Position numbers and translations under genes: made by a program | Shown: one piece after another, positions 17,827 through 26,181 of the stretch | How positions within the stretch are numbered: position 1 is the stretch's first letter | Layout of the letters: every line of letters starts with the position of its first letter | NCBI GenBank assembly: GCA_913043275.1 | Contig: CAJWLL010000001.1 | Span: forward strand, 1-64,000 | Direction of reading: 5' to 3' | Length of the DNA stretch: 64,000 nt | Source: an uncultured Flavobacteriaceae bacterium | GTDB taxonomy: Bacteria; Bacteroidota; Bacteroidia; Flavobacteriales; Flavobacteriaceae | Notes under the pieces: generated by a model | The model's database searches: none | Told to the model about the DNA's origin: nothing | Seen by the model: the letters and a program-made list of their open reading frames with translations, nothing else

Positions 17827-20043
17827 ATGAAAACTATTTACTTAAGCTTTTTAGCGATGATCTTTCATAAGCCATTGCTTGCACAAACCACTATTGTTCA
17901 CGACAGCATTCCTGAAATTCAATTAGAAGAGGTCAAGCTGGCCGGACTGAGAGTCGACGAAGACCAGCCTTTTTCCTTTAGCAATATGGACAAGGAAGAA
18001 CTGGCCTCCAGAAACTTGGGGCAAGACCTGCCGATCATGCTCAATTATTTGCCCGGAGTTGTCACCACCAGTGATGCAGGAGCTGGAATCGGTTATACAG
18101 GAATTCGAGTTAGGGGCAGCGATGCCACCCGTGTCAATGTAACCATTAACGGGATTCCATACAACGACTCCGAAAGTCAGGGGGTCTATTGGGTCAATAT
18201 GCCCGATTTTACTTCTTCAGTCTCTTCTTTGCAGTTACAAAGAGGCGTAGGGACTTCTACCAATGGTTCTGGAGCCTTTGGTGCCAGTATTAATTTGCTG
18301 ACCGATGAGGTCTCCCAAAACGCTTATGCCGAAATTGCCTATACCGTGGGAAGTTTTAATTCTTTTAAAAACACTTTAAAATTTTCTACTGGACTACTCA
18401 ACAGTCATTTTGAGATTTCAGGGAGGTTGTCCAAGATCACTTCAGATGGCTATGTGGATCGAGCCAGTTCAGATTTAAAGTCCTACTTCTTGCAAGCGGC
18501 TTTTCAAGACGAAAATAGGCTGATCAAAGCCCTTGCTTTTGGGGGGCAAGAGATCACCTACCAATCCTGGTTTGGTTTGGATGCCAATACTTTAAACACC
18601 AACCGCAGTTACAATCCCGCTGGAGAAATTTACGACGATAACGGAAATTTGGAGGGTCATTATGACAATCAAGTGGACAATTACCGCCAAGACCACTATC
18701 AGCTCCATTGGAACCAAAAAGTCGATGCTTATACCAGTCTTTCGTTGGGATTGAACTACACCTATGGACGGGGCTATTACGAAGAGTACAAAGACCTCTG
18801 GTTCGAACAAAATGTCAATTTCTCATCCGACAACAATTTTAGTTACCTGGGACTTCAGCCCATAAATATCGGGGGAACGACTATTGATACTACTGAAAAT
18901 ATTATTCAAAAATGGCTGGACAACGACTACTATGTGGCTACCATATCACTCAACAAACAAAAAGGCAATACTGAATGGAATTTGGGCGCACTCTACAGCA
19001 GCTATGTTGGGGATCATTTTGGGGAGTTGATCTTTGCAAATTATGCTGCGGGTATTCAGCCGGGTCATCGTTTTTATAAAAATCAAGGCAATAAAAAAGA
19101 AGGAAATCTTTATACCAAAGTCAACCACCGATTCGATGAACGTATTTCGGGTTATTTGGATTTACAATACCGCTTTATATATTATACCGCAAATGGAAAC
19201 CTAAAAGGGCCCGAGCCTATTAGTATAGATGAAAAATATGGGTTTTTCAATCCCAAAGCTGGAGTCGTCTATACCCATAATACCAAAAACAAATTTTATC
19301 TTTCTTTTGCCAGAGCCCATAGAGAACCCAGCCGGGCGGACTTTGAAAATGGAAATCCCCAACAAGAGGAACTTAACGATTATGAATTGGGATGGCGTTT
19401 CAATACAGAAAAAGCCAAGCTTTTGGTCAACTTCTATTTCATGGACTACACCAACCAATTGTCCCTCACTGGTGCACTGGATGATGTGGGAACCCCCATC
19501 AGAGAAAATGTTGGGAAAAGTAGCAGATTGGGGATAGAAATTGAAGGAACAATTACGCTGGCCAACCGTTGGACTTGGCAACCCAATCTTACACTCAGTC
19601 GCAATCGTAATCATGATTTTTATTTTCAGCGCGATGGGGTTTTGAAAGATCTTGGAGATACCCACCTTTCTTTTTCCCCCGCAATAGTAGCTGGAAATAT
19701 TATTACTTTTCAGCCGTCAACCCATTGGAAAATATCCTTTCTCACCAAACATATAGGCGAGCAATACATGGGAAATATCGATTCTGAAACTTCTAAGCTG
19801 GATGCCTATAACGTATCTGATCTAAATGTCAACTACCTTATCCTTCCCAAAAGCCTGATTAAAGAAATTAATATTTCATTGTTGTTGAACAACTTTTTGA
19901 GAACAAAATACGTTTCTAATGGTTATTTCTATACTTTCAACGACGACTATTCTGTGCGGGGAGTAGTTAAGACTCTTGAAGGTGTGGGATATTATCCTCA
20001 AGCTCAGTTTAACTTTTTGGCAGGACTCAGTTTGAGATTCTAA
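17827..20043 (+). CDS. TonB-dependent outer-membrane receptor, probably for thiamine
   Basis: A 738-residue outer-membrane beta-barrel taking up a scarce nutrient with TonB energy. A signal peptide ends at LLAQ (about residue 20). Next comes a TonB-box-like IQLEEVKLAG region and the plug domain (LPIMLNYLPGVVTTSDAGAG, IRVRGSDATRVNVTINGIP, DFTSSVSSLQLQRGVG). The barrel ends in FLAGLSLRF with the usual terminal aromatic residue. The TPP riboswitch directly upstream points to thiamine or a precursor as substrate. Its stop overlaps the convergent gene by 4 bases (CTAA). Confidence 0.9.
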   Translation: MKTIYLSFLAMIFHKPLLAQTTIVHDSIPEIQLEEVKLAGLRVDEDQPFSFSNMDKEELASRNLGQDLPIMLNYLPGVVTTSDAGAGIGYTGIRVRGSDATRVNVTINGIPYNDSESQGVYWVNMPDFTSSVSSLQLQRGVGTSTNGSGAFGASINLLTDEVSQNAYAEIAYTVGSFNSFKNTLKFSTGLLNSHFEISGRLSKITSDGYVDRASSDLKSYFLQAAFQDENRLIKALAFGGQEITYQSWFGLDANTLNTNRSYNPAGEIYDDNGNLEGHYDNQVDNYRQDHYQLHWNQKVDAYTSLSLGLNYTYGRGYYEEYKDLWFEQNVNFSSDNNFSYLGLQPINIGGTTIDTTENIIQKWLDNDYYVATISLNKQKGNTEWNLGALYSSYVGDHFGELIFANYAAGIQPGHRFYKNQGNKKEGNLYTKVNHRFDERISGYLDLQYRFIYYTANGNLKGPEPISIDEKYGFFNPKAGVVYTHNTKNKFYLSFARAHREPSRADFENGNPQQEELNDYELGWRFNTEKAKLLVNFYFMDYTNQLSLTGALDDVGTPIRENVGKSSRLGIEIEGTITLANRWTWQPNLTLSRNRNHDFYFQRDGVLKDLGDTHLSFSPAIVAGNIITFQPSTHWKISFLTKHIGEQYMGNIDSETSKLDAYNVSDLNVNYLILPKSLIKEINISLLLNNFLRTKYVSNGYFYTFNDDYSVRGVVKTLEGVGYYPQAQFNFLAGLSLRF

Positions 20044-20783
20044 AAGTGGTAGACTACTGTAAGACGAAGCACGGGAATCCCCAATGATTCGGGGACTAAG
20101 GTATTGACAAATTTATTGAGCAGAAAAACCAATCGTATTTTTTGATTGAATTCGATACCAGTTTGCAGTCCGAATCCATAACTGATAGACTTCAATTCGT
20201 TATTAAAAAAAAGTTCAATGTCATTTTCACCCATTTGGCTTGCTATCAAGTGGGGGTAAATCCAAAAATCTATTCTTTCATTTTTAGGGGCGTCTTCAAA
20301 AAGTAATAGCTGATAGGACCCTCCAAGCATTCCATAGTTACTTATAAAGGTGTTTTCAAAACCCATGAGTGGGGAACCCTCAATCAATTTGAGCCCCATA
20401 CGAGAGTTGACTTTCAGGCTACTTTTTTCTTTTTCCTCTAAGGGAAATTGAAAGTATAAACTTCCATTTATTCCCCCCAAAGGATTGAGCAAATAGCAAA
20501 GGTTATTTTTTTTATTCTCTTTATTTCCTATAAATACGCTTGTTGTCCCTACAACCGAAAGGCCACTATCAAAACCATCTGAGCCACTGTAGTTGATGTT
20601 TATCACTTCACTACTCAGGTCAAAATGTCCCAAAGTAGTAACACCTCCCATGAATTGTTTAAAAAGGCCAATCTTAAATGAGCGTTCTTTTTTTAACGGA
20701 GAACGGTAATCCAGTTTTAAAAGTTGCCCATGCAGGGAAATAGAAGCTACAAAAAACAGCAAAAAGATCAATTTTTTCAACAA
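20040..20783 (-). CDS. Predicted outer-membrane beta-barrel protein of unknown function
   Basis: The 247-residue protein has a clear signal peptide (LIFLLFFVASISLHGQ). It then shows alternating hydrophobic strands with turns, and it ends in LRLTVVYHF with a terminal Phe, all features of a small outer-membrane barrel. No family motif was recognised. It follows the Rieske-like lipoprotein gene on the same strand after 8 bases, so the two are probably cotranscribed. Its stop codon shares CTAA with the TonB receptor stop. Confidence 0.6.
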   Translation of the reverse strand: MLKKLIFLLFFVASISLHGQLLKLDYRSPLKKERSFKIGLFKQFMGGVTTLGHFDLSSEVININYSGSDGFDSGLSVVGTTSVFIGNKENKKNNLCYLLNPLGGINGSLYFQFPLEEKEKSSLKVNSRMGLKLIEGSPLMGFENTFISNYGMLGGSYQLLLFEDAPKNERIDFWIYPHLIASQMGENDIELFFNNELKSISYGFGLQTGIEFNQKIRLVFLLNKFVNTLVPESLGIPVLRLTVVYHF

Positions 20784-20791
20784 TTGTGGAT

Positions 20792-21244
20792 TTAGTTGGA
20801 AACTATGAGCGTGTTGCCCGAACGCCTTACATTGTAAAACAGCATTGGATAGGGTTTTTTGCTATTCTCTTTGGGGTTTAGCAGTTGGCCTGTGGCCAAA
20901 CTGTATTCAAATCCCTCACAAGAACACTCTGCTAAAACACCTGTAATGGATAGATTTGAGCAATCTCTGATGGGATGGTTTGGACAACTGGCTTCCCAGG
21001 CTAAAAAATCATTTCCGTTGAGGTTAAACACCAAGAGTCCATTGATTCCCCCTTGACGAATAATAAGTCCACCGCCGGCATACCTCAAATTGTCATAAGC
21101 GGGCAAGTTGAGATTGAGGTTAATATTGAAATTTATAATGGATAAATAAGGGTTTCGATCAATTTTATCCTTCCCACAACTGTATAGAACCAACAGTAGT
21201 AGCAACATGCATTTAAATAAGAAAGTTTTATCAAAAACGCTCAA
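20792..21244 (-). CDS. Rieske-like lipoprotein with altered cluster ligands
   Basis: A 150-residue predicted lipoprotein: a hydrophobic segment (MLLLLLVLYSC) with Cys23 as lipid anchor, then a domain resembling Rieske [2Fe-2S] proteins. The first box reads SCPNH (C87-x2-H90) instead of CxH. The second reads ECSCEGFEY (C107-x2-E110) where the usual sequence is CxxH followed by G. The start is TTG 21244; an ATG 36 bases downstream would leave only a very short signal. It is probably cotranscribed with the barrel gene that follows. Electron transfer is uncertain given the ligand changes. Confidence 0.6.
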   Translation of the reverse strand: MSVFDKTFLFKCMLLLLLVLYSCGKDKIDRNPYLSIINFNINLNLNLPAYDNLRYAGGGLIIRQGGINGLLVFNLNGNDFLAWEASCPNHPIRDCSNLSITGVLAECSCEGFEYSLATGQLLNPKENSKKPYPMLFYNVRRSGNTLIVSN

Positions 21245-21249
21245 TTCCT

Positions 21250-21257
21250 TATCTTTG
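21250..21257 (+). promoter_or_regulatory. Probable greA promoter (-7 box)
   Basis: TATCTTTG matches TAnnTTTG and lies 52 bases before the GTG start of greA, in the divergent gap with the Rieske-like gene. Confidence 0.45.
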
Positions 21258-21309
21258 ATATTAGTTGTATTACAAATGGAATCATTTGTTTATATAAATT
21301 AACGAAAAA

Positions 21310-21786
21310 GTGAGTAAAGTATCTTATTACACAGAAGAAGGTTTGAAAAAGCTTAGGGATGAACTAAATCATCTTAAGGATGTAGAACGTCCCAAAGCCT
21401 CTCAGGCCATTGCAGATGCCCGGGATAAAGGAGATCTCAGTGAAAATGCTGAATATGATGCTGCCAAGGAAGCGCAAGGCCTTTTGGAGTTGCATATTTC
21501 AAAAATGGAGGCCATCCTTTCTAACGCAAGACTCATTGACGAATCACAACTTGATACCTCAAAAGTATTGGTGCATTCTACTGTGGTAGTAAATAACAAG
21601 AGCAATGGAGCCAAAATGAAGTACAAACTTGTCGCTCAAAGCGAAGCCGATCTGAAAACAGGTAAAATATCTGTCGATTCTCCTATAGGCAAAGGCTTAT
21701 TGGGAAAAAAGGAAGGAGAAATAGCACAGATCATTGTACCTAGTGGTACAATAGAGTTGGAAGTAGTCTCCATTAGTCGCGACTAA
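21310..21786 (+). CDS. greA: Transcription elongation factor GreA
   Basis: Rescues backtracked RNA polymerase by stimulating transcript cleavage. The 158-residue protein has the N-terminal coiled coil with the acidic tip (DARDKGDLSENAEYDAAKE; the DLSENAEY motif carries the catalytic acids). The C-terminal domain includes SPIGKGLLGKKEGE. Length matches the family. The start is GTG 21310. The HIT gene follows after 2 bases in the same unit. Confidence 0.96.
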   Translation: MSKVSYYTEEGLKKLRDELNHLKDVERPKASQAIADARDKGDLSENAEYDAAKEAQGLLELHISKMEAILSNARLIDESQLDTSKVLVHSTVVVNNKSNGAKMKYKLVAQSEADLKTGKISVDSPIGKGLLGKKEGEIAQIIVPSGTIELEVVSISRD

Positions 21787-21788
21787 AG

Positions 21789-22178
21789 ATGGGGGGTGTT
21801 TTTTCAAAAATCATTGCCGGAGAAATTCCTTCCTACAAAATCTACGAAGATGAAAACTGTTATGCATTTTTAGACATTAATCCAAATGCTGTGGGGCACA
21901 CCCTTTGCGTAACCAAAAAAGAGGTAAATAAAATCTTTGAGCTGTCAGAGAAAGACTACAGCTTGCTGATGCAATTTTCAAGAAAAGTCGCATTGGCCAT
22001 AGGCGAGGCCATTCCCTGCAAGAGGGTAGGGATGAGCGTTATCGGTTTGGAAGTCCCACATGTCCATGTCCATTTGATCCCCCTCCAAGCCATGGAAGAC
22101 GCAACCTTTCAAAAGAAAGTTAGCCTCACACCCGAGGAGTTAAAAACTACGGCAGTAAAGATTCAGGATTGCCTCTAA
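21789..22178 (+). CDS. HIT-family nucleotide hydrolase/transferase
   Basis: Histidine-triad protein, probably hydrolysing AMP-linked or dinucleoside substrates. The 129-residue protein has FSKIIAGEIPSYKIYED at the N-terminus, FLDINPNAVGHTL, and the triad HVHVHLIPLQ near the C-terminus. Length fits the HinT/Hit branch. It is cotranscribed with greA (2-base gap). Its TAA overlaps the convergent histidine-kinase stop in a CTAA. Confidence 0.92.
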   Translation: MGGVFSKIIAGEIPSYKIYEDENCYAFLDINPNAVGHTLCVTKKEVNKIFELSEKDYSLLMQFSRKVALAIGEAIPCKRVGMSVIGLEVPHVHVHLIPLQAMEDATFQKKVSLTPEELKTTAVKIQDCL

Positions 22179-23326
22179 TCCTTTTTCTTTAATACGACCT
22201 CAAAGGTCGTGCCCTTTCCCAATTCAGAAGTTTTAACGCTTATTTTTCCCTTGTGGTAGTCTGTGATGATTCGTTTGGCCAAAGAGAGCCCGAGACCCCA
22301 CCCGCGCTTTTTGGACGTAAAACCGGGACTAAAAATTTTTTTAAAGTTCTCTTTTTTGATTCCCGAACCAGTATCACTGATCAGGAGGCTGACTGTTTGC
22401 GCTTCTTCGATAAAGTGGAGCGTAATGCTTCCCTTGCCCTTCATCGCATCTATACCATTTTTGATCAGGTTTTCCAGTGTCCAGCTAAAGAGTTGGGTAT
22501 TCAGTGGAACCAGTATTTTCTTTTGGGGGAGGTCATTTTTAAAAGTTATCAAGTCAGAGCTTCTTTTTTCTAAATATTGTAATGTTTTTTTGGTTTCCCC
22601 AACGATATCAGCGGGTTGTAATTCAGGCAAGGAACCCACCTTAGAAAAACGGTCGGTGATGACCTGTAATCGCTCTATGTCTTTTTCCATTTCGTCCAAT
22701 GGCTCACTCCTCTCTTTTTCTTTGAGTAGGGTGATCCATCCTATCATGGAAGTGAGTGGTGTTGCGATTTGATGAGCAGTCTCCTTGGCCATAGCAGCCC
22801 AAAGTCGGTTTTGCTCCGAAACTTTAGAGGTCTTAAAAACGAAGTACAATACCGCCCCAAAAAGAAAAATAATCAATAATAAGGCCAGTGGATAATATTG
22901 TAATTTTTTGAGCAGCACCGAATCTCCGTAATACAATTTTTGATTTATGTTGGACAAACTGTCTTTATATTCAATCAAAATGGGCTGGTTTTCTCTTTTG
23001 ATTTTTTCCAATCTTTTATAAATCACTAAAGAATCCTCAGATCTTGGATTCCAGTCGATGTTTCTATGTCCAATAATTTTACCTTGCTCGTCAACTTGAA
23101 TCATGGGATTGATCCACGTCTGTTGTAATACTTGAAAAGTAAGGTTATTGACAGTGCTGTTTTCAACCAACTCTTTTTGGGCCATGCCCCATAGCTCCAT
23201 TTTGGCACGCTCTTCTTTTTTGAGTTTTTGAAATAAAATATTGGTGTTCCACAAAATCAAGGCAACGATCAAAAAGGCTACCAGAAGCCAACTGTTTTTC
23301 TTGTTTTTTTTGATGAAACCAAGCAC
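22175..23326 (-). CDS. Membrane sensor histidine kinase, orphan
   Basis: A 383-residue two-helix membrane kinase. TM segments lie at about residues 13-30 and 146-165, flanking a sensor region of roughly 115 residues outside the cytoplasm. A HisKA domain follows, with phospho-accepting H185 in AKETAHQIATPLTS. The ATPase domain shows ENLIKNGIDAM (N box), ISDTGSGI (G1), FSPGFTSK (F box) and GWGLGLSLAK (G2). No HAMP domain is obvious. No response-regulator gene lies nearby, so the partner is elsewhere. The start is GTG. Confidence 0.88.
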   Translation of the reverse strand: MLGFIKKNKKNSWLLVAFLIVALILWNTNILFQKLKKEERAKMELWGMAQKELVENSTVNNLTFQVLQQTWINPMIQVDEQGKIIGHRNIDWNPRSEDSLVIYKRLEKIKRENQPILIEYKDSLSNINQKLYYGDSVLLKKLQYYPLALLLIIFLFGAVLYFVFKTSKVSEQNRLWAAMAKETAHQIATPLTSMIGWITLLKEKERSEPLDEMEKDIERLQVITDRFSKVGSLPELQPADIVGETKKTLQYLEKRSSDLITFKNDLPQKKILVPLNTQLFSWTLENLIKNGIDAMKGKGSITLHFIEEAQTVSLLISDTGSGIKKENFKKIFSPGFTSKKRGWGLGLSLAKRIITDYHKGKISVKTSELGKGTTFEVVLKKKD

Positions 23327-23404
23327 TGGATGCAGTATTAGATAAAGCTAAGATACTGTAAATAAAAGAAAAGCATTCCAGCCTTATTCGGGCAAAACTT
23401 TTTA

Positions 23405-23412
23405 TAAATTTG
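23405..23412 (+). promoter_or_regulatory. Probable promoter of the DUF3127 gene (-7 box)
   Basis: TAAATTTG matches TAnnTTTG and lies 22 bases before the ATG at 23435. No clear -33 element was seen. Confidence 0.45.
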
Positions 23413-23434
23413 CCCTAATATCAAAAATCGAAAT

Positions 23435-23809
23435 ATGGAAGTCTCCGGAAAAATAAAATGGTTGGATGAAACCAAAACGTATGGCAACAATGGGTTCAGG
23501 AAAAGAGAGGTGGTCATTACGACAGAGGAGCAATATCCTCAACATATTCTGATAGAATTTATTCAAGATAAATGCGATTTGCTAAATGCTTTTCAGATGG
23601 GCCAAAATGTAAAAATAGGAATCAACCTTAGGGGCCGAGAATGGGTCAATCCACAGGGGGAGACCAAGTATTTTAATTCCGTTCAGGGGTGGCGCATCGA
23701 ACCTGATACAGCATCTTCAAATTCTGAAATGCCTCCCATGCCTCCACCACCTGCTTTTGAACCTGCAGATGACGCTACCGATGGGCCGGATGATGATTTG
23801 CCTTTCTAG
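23435..23809 (+). CDS. DUF3127 protein with an SSB-like acidic tail
   Basis: A 124-residue protein of the DUF3127 family common in Bacteroidota, function unproven. Residues 1 to about 92 are a compact beta-rich domain (GKIKWLDETKTYG, RKREVVITTEEQYPQHILIE, INLRGREWVNPQGETKYFNS), plausibly an OB fold. A proline-rich linker (MPPMPPPPAF) leads to the C-terminal tip DGPDDDLPF. That tip closely resembles the DDDIPF tail with which single-stranded DNA-binding protein recruits repair and replication partners. An ssDNA-binding role is inferred. The 3' end overlaps the convergent tag gene by 35 bases. Confidence 0.85.
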   Translation: MEVSGKIKWLDETKTYGNNGFRKREVVITTEEQYPQHILIEFIQDKCDLLNAFQMGQNVKIGINLRGREWVNPQGETKYFNSVQGWRIEPDTASSNSEMPPMPPPPAFEPADDATDGPDDDLPF

Positions 23810-24386
23810 ATGAATGGTTTATTTCCCCATAACGATAGCAATCCAGCAAATGGTCATTGACCATTCCCGTAGCCTGCATATGGGCGTAGATAACTGTTGG
23901 GCCTACAAACTGAAAACCGTTTTGCTTTAAATCTTTACTGATTCTCTGAGAAACGATCGTTTTTGCAGGGATTTCTTCTAGCGTTTTAAAACTATTTTGC
24001 AGAGGTTTTTCTCCGACAAAATCCCAAATGTATTGGGAAAAGGTTCCGTGTTTTTGGCGTATGGCAATAAAACGTTGGGCGTTGATTACAGCTGATTTTA
24101 TTTTTTGTTTGTTTCTGATGATACCTTGGTTATTCAACAAATTTTTTATTTTTTCATCCCCATAGCGCGCCACTTTTTCATAATTAAACTCACTAAAAGC
24201 CCTTTTAAAATTTTCTCTTTTTCTCAATATCGTAATCCAACTCAGTCCCGCCTGAAAGGTTTCTAAAGTGAGAAACTCGAACAATTTCAGGTCGTCAAAA
24301 ATGGGGACACCCCATTCCTGGTCGTGGTATTGTTCGTACAATGTATCTCCCTCGCACCAAGGGCATCGCTTATGATTGTTCTCCAT
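23775..24386 (-). CDS. tag: DNA-3-methyladenine glycosylase I
   Basis: Base-excision repair enzyme removing 3-methyladenine from DNA. The 203-residue protein has RCPWCEGD (zinc Cys), YHDQEWGVP (zinc His), the LFEFLTLETFQAGLSW segment of the HhH glycosylase core, and HLLDCYRY (zinc His and Cys) at the C-terminus, so the structural zinc site is complete. It overlaps the DUF3127 gene tail to tail. Confidence 0.94.
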   Translation of the reverse strand: MENNHKRCPWCEGDTLYEQYHDQEWGVPIFDDLKLFEFLTLETFQAGLSWITILRKRENFKRAFSEFNYEKVARYGDEKIKNLLNNQGIIRNKQKIKSAVINAQRFIAIRQKHGTFSQYIWDFVGEKPLQNSFKTLEEIPAKTIVSQRISKDLKQNGFQFVGPTVIYAHMQATGMVNDHLLDCYRYGEINHSSRKANHHPAHR

Positions 24387-24407
24387 ACTACAAGTTAACT
24401 TTATTAC

Positions 24408-24439
24408 AAAAAAAAAGTACCTCTAAAGGAAGTACTTTT
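24408..24439 (-). terminator. Intrinsic terminator after tsf
   Basis: Read on the minus strand, an 8-base perfect stem (AAAAGTAC at 24439-24432 and GTACTTTT at 24420-24413) with an 11-base loop is followed by a run of nine T residues (24416-24408). It lies 24 bases after the tsf stop and before the tag start. Confidence 0.8.
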
Positions 24440-24462
24440 ATAATTTTATTTGATTGCTTTTA

Positions 24463-25284
24463 TTAGCCCAAAGCAATACGTTTAAATCCTGTTATCACCA
24501 AATCAGGATCAGCAGATTTAACGTAGTCGGACACAGAAATCTTACCGTCTTTGATATAAGCTTGATTAATCAAGGTGTTATCTTTAAAAAAACGTTTGAT
24601 TTTCCCTTTAGCAATATTTTCTAACATCTCCTCTGGCTTGCCTTCTTGACGTAATTGGTCTTTGGCAATCTCGATTTCTTTTTCTACTATACTAGCATCT
24701 ACATCTTCCTCTTTAAGGGCAATGGGATTCATTGCGGCGGCTTGCATGGCTACATTTTTAGAGATCTCTCTGGCGTTGTCAACAATACCCGAAAGACCTA
24801 CCAAAGTGGCAATCTTATTACCGGCATGGATGTAAGACCCTACGTAGGGAGCAGAGAGTTTGCTGAATTCACCGATTTCAATTTTTTCACCAATTATTCC
24901 GGTTTGTTCGGTTAATTTTTCGGCTACTGTAATCCCTAGAAATTCGCTTGTCAAGAAATCTTCTTTGGATTCAAAACTAAGAGCGTGATCTGCAAGAGCA
25001 TGGGCCAGTTCTTGATAGGAATCATTCTTGGCGACAAAATCAGTTTCACAATTGACTGATAACAAAATACCGGCAGTGTTATCTTCGTTTACTTTGGCCA
25101 AGGCAGCACCTTCTGAGGATTCTCTATCCGCACGATTGGCAGCTATTTTCTGGCCTTTTTTTCTCAGGTTCTCAACTGCTTTATCAAAATCGCCTTCGGC
25201 TTCTACCAATGCTTTTTTACAATCCATCATGCCTGCTCCGGTGGACTTGCGTAGTTTATTAACTTCTGCTGCTGTAATTTTCAT
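24463..25284 (-). CDS. tsf: Elongation factor Ts
   Basis: Guanine-nucleotide exchange factor for EF-Tu. The 273-residue protein starts ITAAEVNKLRKSTGAGMMDC, the conserved N-terminal domain, followed by CKKALVEAEGDFDKA. The core contains the signature NCETDFVAKND and AMQAAAMNP. It lies 18 bases after rpsB on the same strand, the standard pairing, and is followed by a terminator. Confidence 0.97.
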   Translation of the reverse strand: MKITAAEVNKLRKSTGAGMMDCKKALVEAEGDFDKAVENLRKKGQKIAANRADRESSEGAALAKVNEDNTAGILLSVNCETDFVAKNDSYQELAHALADHALSFESKEDFLTSEFLGITVAEKLTEQTGIIGEKIEIGEFSKLSAPYVGSYIHAGNKIATLVGLSGIVDNAREISKNVAMQAAAMNPIALKEEDVDASIVEKEIEIAKDQLRQEGKPEEMLENIAKGKIKRFFKDNTLINQAYIKDGKISVSDYVKSADPDLVITGFKRIALG

Positions 25285-25302
25285 GTTAAATATATAGGCT
25301 AA

Positions 25303-26181
25303 TTATTCTTTACCAGTATCAGCTGATTCGTCTTCAGAGGTTTGAGTTTCTGGGGACGAGGGTTCTTCTTTTTCATCCTGAACGGCAGGACTTTCTTCTT
25401 CCTTTTCAGCAGTAGATGCTTCAGCATTAGCCTTGGAGTTTTTAGTTTCCAGAGCTCCTTCTATTTCTGCTTGTTCTAGTGATTCTTTTTCGTTTCTCCG
25501 TTCTTGAAGTCCTTCTTCGATAGCCTCAACCATCAAAGACATTATCTTATCGATAGACTTGGTAGCATCGTCGTTTGCAGGGATAACAAAGTCCACTTTT
25601 CTTGGATCAGAATTAGTATCTACCATAGCGAAAATCGGAATTTTTAGCTTTTGTGCTTCCTTGATTGCAATGTGTTCTCTTTTAATGTCCACTATAAAAA
25701 GCGCACCGGGCAAACGCGTCATATCGTTTATTGAACCAAGGTTTTTCTCCAATTTTCCTCTCAGTCGGTCGACCTGAAGTTTTTCCTTTTTTGAAAGGGT
25801 TTCAAAAGTACCGTCCTTTTTCATTCGGTCGATGGAGGCCATTTTCTTTACGGCTTTACGGATGGTGACAAAATTTGTTAGCATTCCCCCAGGCCAGCGT
25901 TCAGTGATATAAGGCATTTTAATTTTTTTAGCCGATTCGGCTACAATGTCTTTAGCTTGTTTTTTTGTTGCTACAAAAAGGACTTTTCTACCAGATATAG
26001 CAATTTTTTTCAAAGCCTTTGATGCTTCTTCGATCTTGGCCACTGTCTTATATAGGCTGATGATGTGTATTCCATTTCGCTCCATATAAATGTAGGGAGC
26101 CATGTTGGGATTCCATTTTCGGGTAAGGTGTCCAAAATGGACGCCTGCAGATAGCAGGTCTTTTACGTTGGTTTGTGCCAT
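25303..26181 (-). CDS. rpsB: Ribosomal protein S2 with an acidic tail
   Basis: Small-subunit protein. The N-terminus DLLSAGVHFGHLTRKWNPN and RWPGGMLTNF are typical. The core ends near residue 225 (IMSLMVEAIEEGLQERR). The remaining roughly 65 residues are a low-complexity Glu/Ser/Asp-rich tail, longer than most bacterial S2 proteins carry. It has its own -7 box and a 118-base leader, and it is followed by tsf after 18 bases. Confidence 0.96.
   Translation of the reverse strand: MAQTNVKDLLSAGVHFGHLTRKWNPNMAPYIYMERNGIHIISLYKTVAKIEEASKALKKIAISGRKVLFVATKKQAKDIVAESAKKIKMPYITERWPGGMLTNFVTIRKAVKKMASIDRMKKDGTFETLSKKEKLQVDRLRGKLEKNLGSINDMTRLPGALFIVDIKREHIAIKEAQKLKIPIFAMVDTNSDPRKVDFVIPANDDATKSIDKIMSLMVEAIEEGLQERRNEKESLEQAEIEGALETKNSKANAEASTAEKEEESPAVQDEKEEPSSPETQTSEDESADTGKE

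Noticed and set aside
19201-19665. 154-residue frame opposite the TonB receptor
   Set aside because: Antisense shadow of the receptor barrel, with no domain or start context.
22253-22772. Two long plus-strand frames opposite the histidine kinase
   Set aside because: They overlap each other and the conserved ATPase and HisKA coding sequence; no independent support.
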